Below, one piece after another: positions 63,701 through 64,000 of a stretch of DNA of 64,000 nt. Location: contig VFFE01009189.1 of assembly GCA_008921705.1 (NCBI GenBank), positions 412,717 through 476,716 on the forward strand, read 5' to 3'. Below the pieces are notes generated by a model that was not told where the DNA came from, did not search any database, and saw only the letters and a program-made list of their open reading frames with translations. The first letter of the stretch is position 1, and each line of letters begins with the position of its first letter. A program made the translations under genes and the position numbers. Origin of the DNA: Burhinus oedicnemus. Its lineage: Eukaryota > Chordata > Aves > Charadriiformes > Burhinidae.

Positions 63701-64000
63701 GGATGCCGTGCTCTTGCTCAAAAATTCCCTGCATACTGCTTAACTGCCGCTTAACTCCAATTAAATTAAAAGCTGCCAAAGGGCAACAAATCCTCTCTGT
63801 GTTTCTAATTTCACACTAAGCACTGTGTCCTTCCTTCAGGGTTTTCAATAAAGGAACTGTATTTTAACAACTTTGCACATGCTAGAGGAGAAAACAAGGA
63901 TGTGACCAAAATAGATCCAATTCTAAAGGCACAAGCTCCACAGGGCAAAGCCTGAGCTCCCTGGGGTGGACCAGGCTGACACACTCATGGGCATAATGTT
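57721..64000. other. Upstream intergenic or intronic DNA, no exon recognised
   Basis: In mammals the Ig-domain, spacer and earlier alternative first exons of NRG1 lie upstream of the type III exon, so this is probably NRG1 intron for those isoforms. I looked for the Ig-domain and spacer exons by their protein motifs on the minus strand and did not see them. Visible items are an ATTTAAT triplication (62195-62218), a T-rich run followed by TTTTTTCAG near 60530-60567, and AT-rich DNA at 61240-62220. Confidence 0.55.
62195..62218. repeat. Tandem 7-mer, ATTTAAT x 3
   Basis: Three perfect ATTTAAT units are followed by ATT in AT-rich DNA. Confidence 0.9.

Noticed and set aside
1..64000. tRNA, rRNA, snRNA, endogenous retrovirus, CRISPR or bacterial-type features
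   Set aside because: I saw no cloverleaf boxes, small-nuclear-RNA signatures, LTR pairs, gag/pol-like frames or spaced repeats. By-eye reading could miss decayed copies; a RepeatMasker and Infernal run would decide.

Overview
The window looks like bird nuclear DNA. Two lines of evidence support this. There are two short chicken-repeat-1 (CR1) 3'-end fragments (26785-26853 and 48361-48420). There is also one unmistakable vertebrate coding exon, the type III (cysteine-rich-domain, SMDF/CRD) first exon of neuregulin-1 (NRG1), at 53128-53755 on the minus strand. The species cannot be fixed from sequence alone; a galliform or another bird is most likely. Nothing here is bacterial: there are no operons, rRNA, tRNA, CRISPR arrays or insertion sequences.

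Layout, read in the direction of NRG1 transcription (right to left). Positions 64000-57721 are non-coding and presumably lie in a longer NRG1 intron used by the upstream-starting isoforms; I see no exon there. Positions 57720-56840 form a CpG island about 3.1-4 kb upstream of the type III start codon. Positions 56839-54065 are upstream flank with a second, smaller CpG-rich patch (about 54670-54810) and a GCA-rich stretch. A TATA box (54057-54063) with an initiator-like A at 54035 predicts a type III start site and a 5' leader of about 280 nt. That leader holds three upstream ORFs, the last overlapping the NRG1 start codon. The exon encodes residues 1-209 of the type III N-terminus and ends in a consensus GTAAGT donor. 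From 53127 to position 1 the window is intron. I found no EGF-domain exon in it, so the type III first intron appears to exceed 53 kb here.

The intron holds simple repeats, including a perfect (CTTT)18 microsatellite, and a few old retroelement fragments. It also holds small tandem duplications and some AT-rich blocks that resemble conserved non-coding DNA. All the other longer open frames look like chance ORFs: they show no recognisable domain, often rely on non-ATG starts, or sit in GC-rich or low-complexity DNA.

I did not find an undescribed multi-gene system. The most interesting signals are regulatory: the compact TATA-plus-uORF leader of NRG1 type III, the upstream CpG island with a possible alternative non-coding first exon, and a CA-rich tract just inside the intron.
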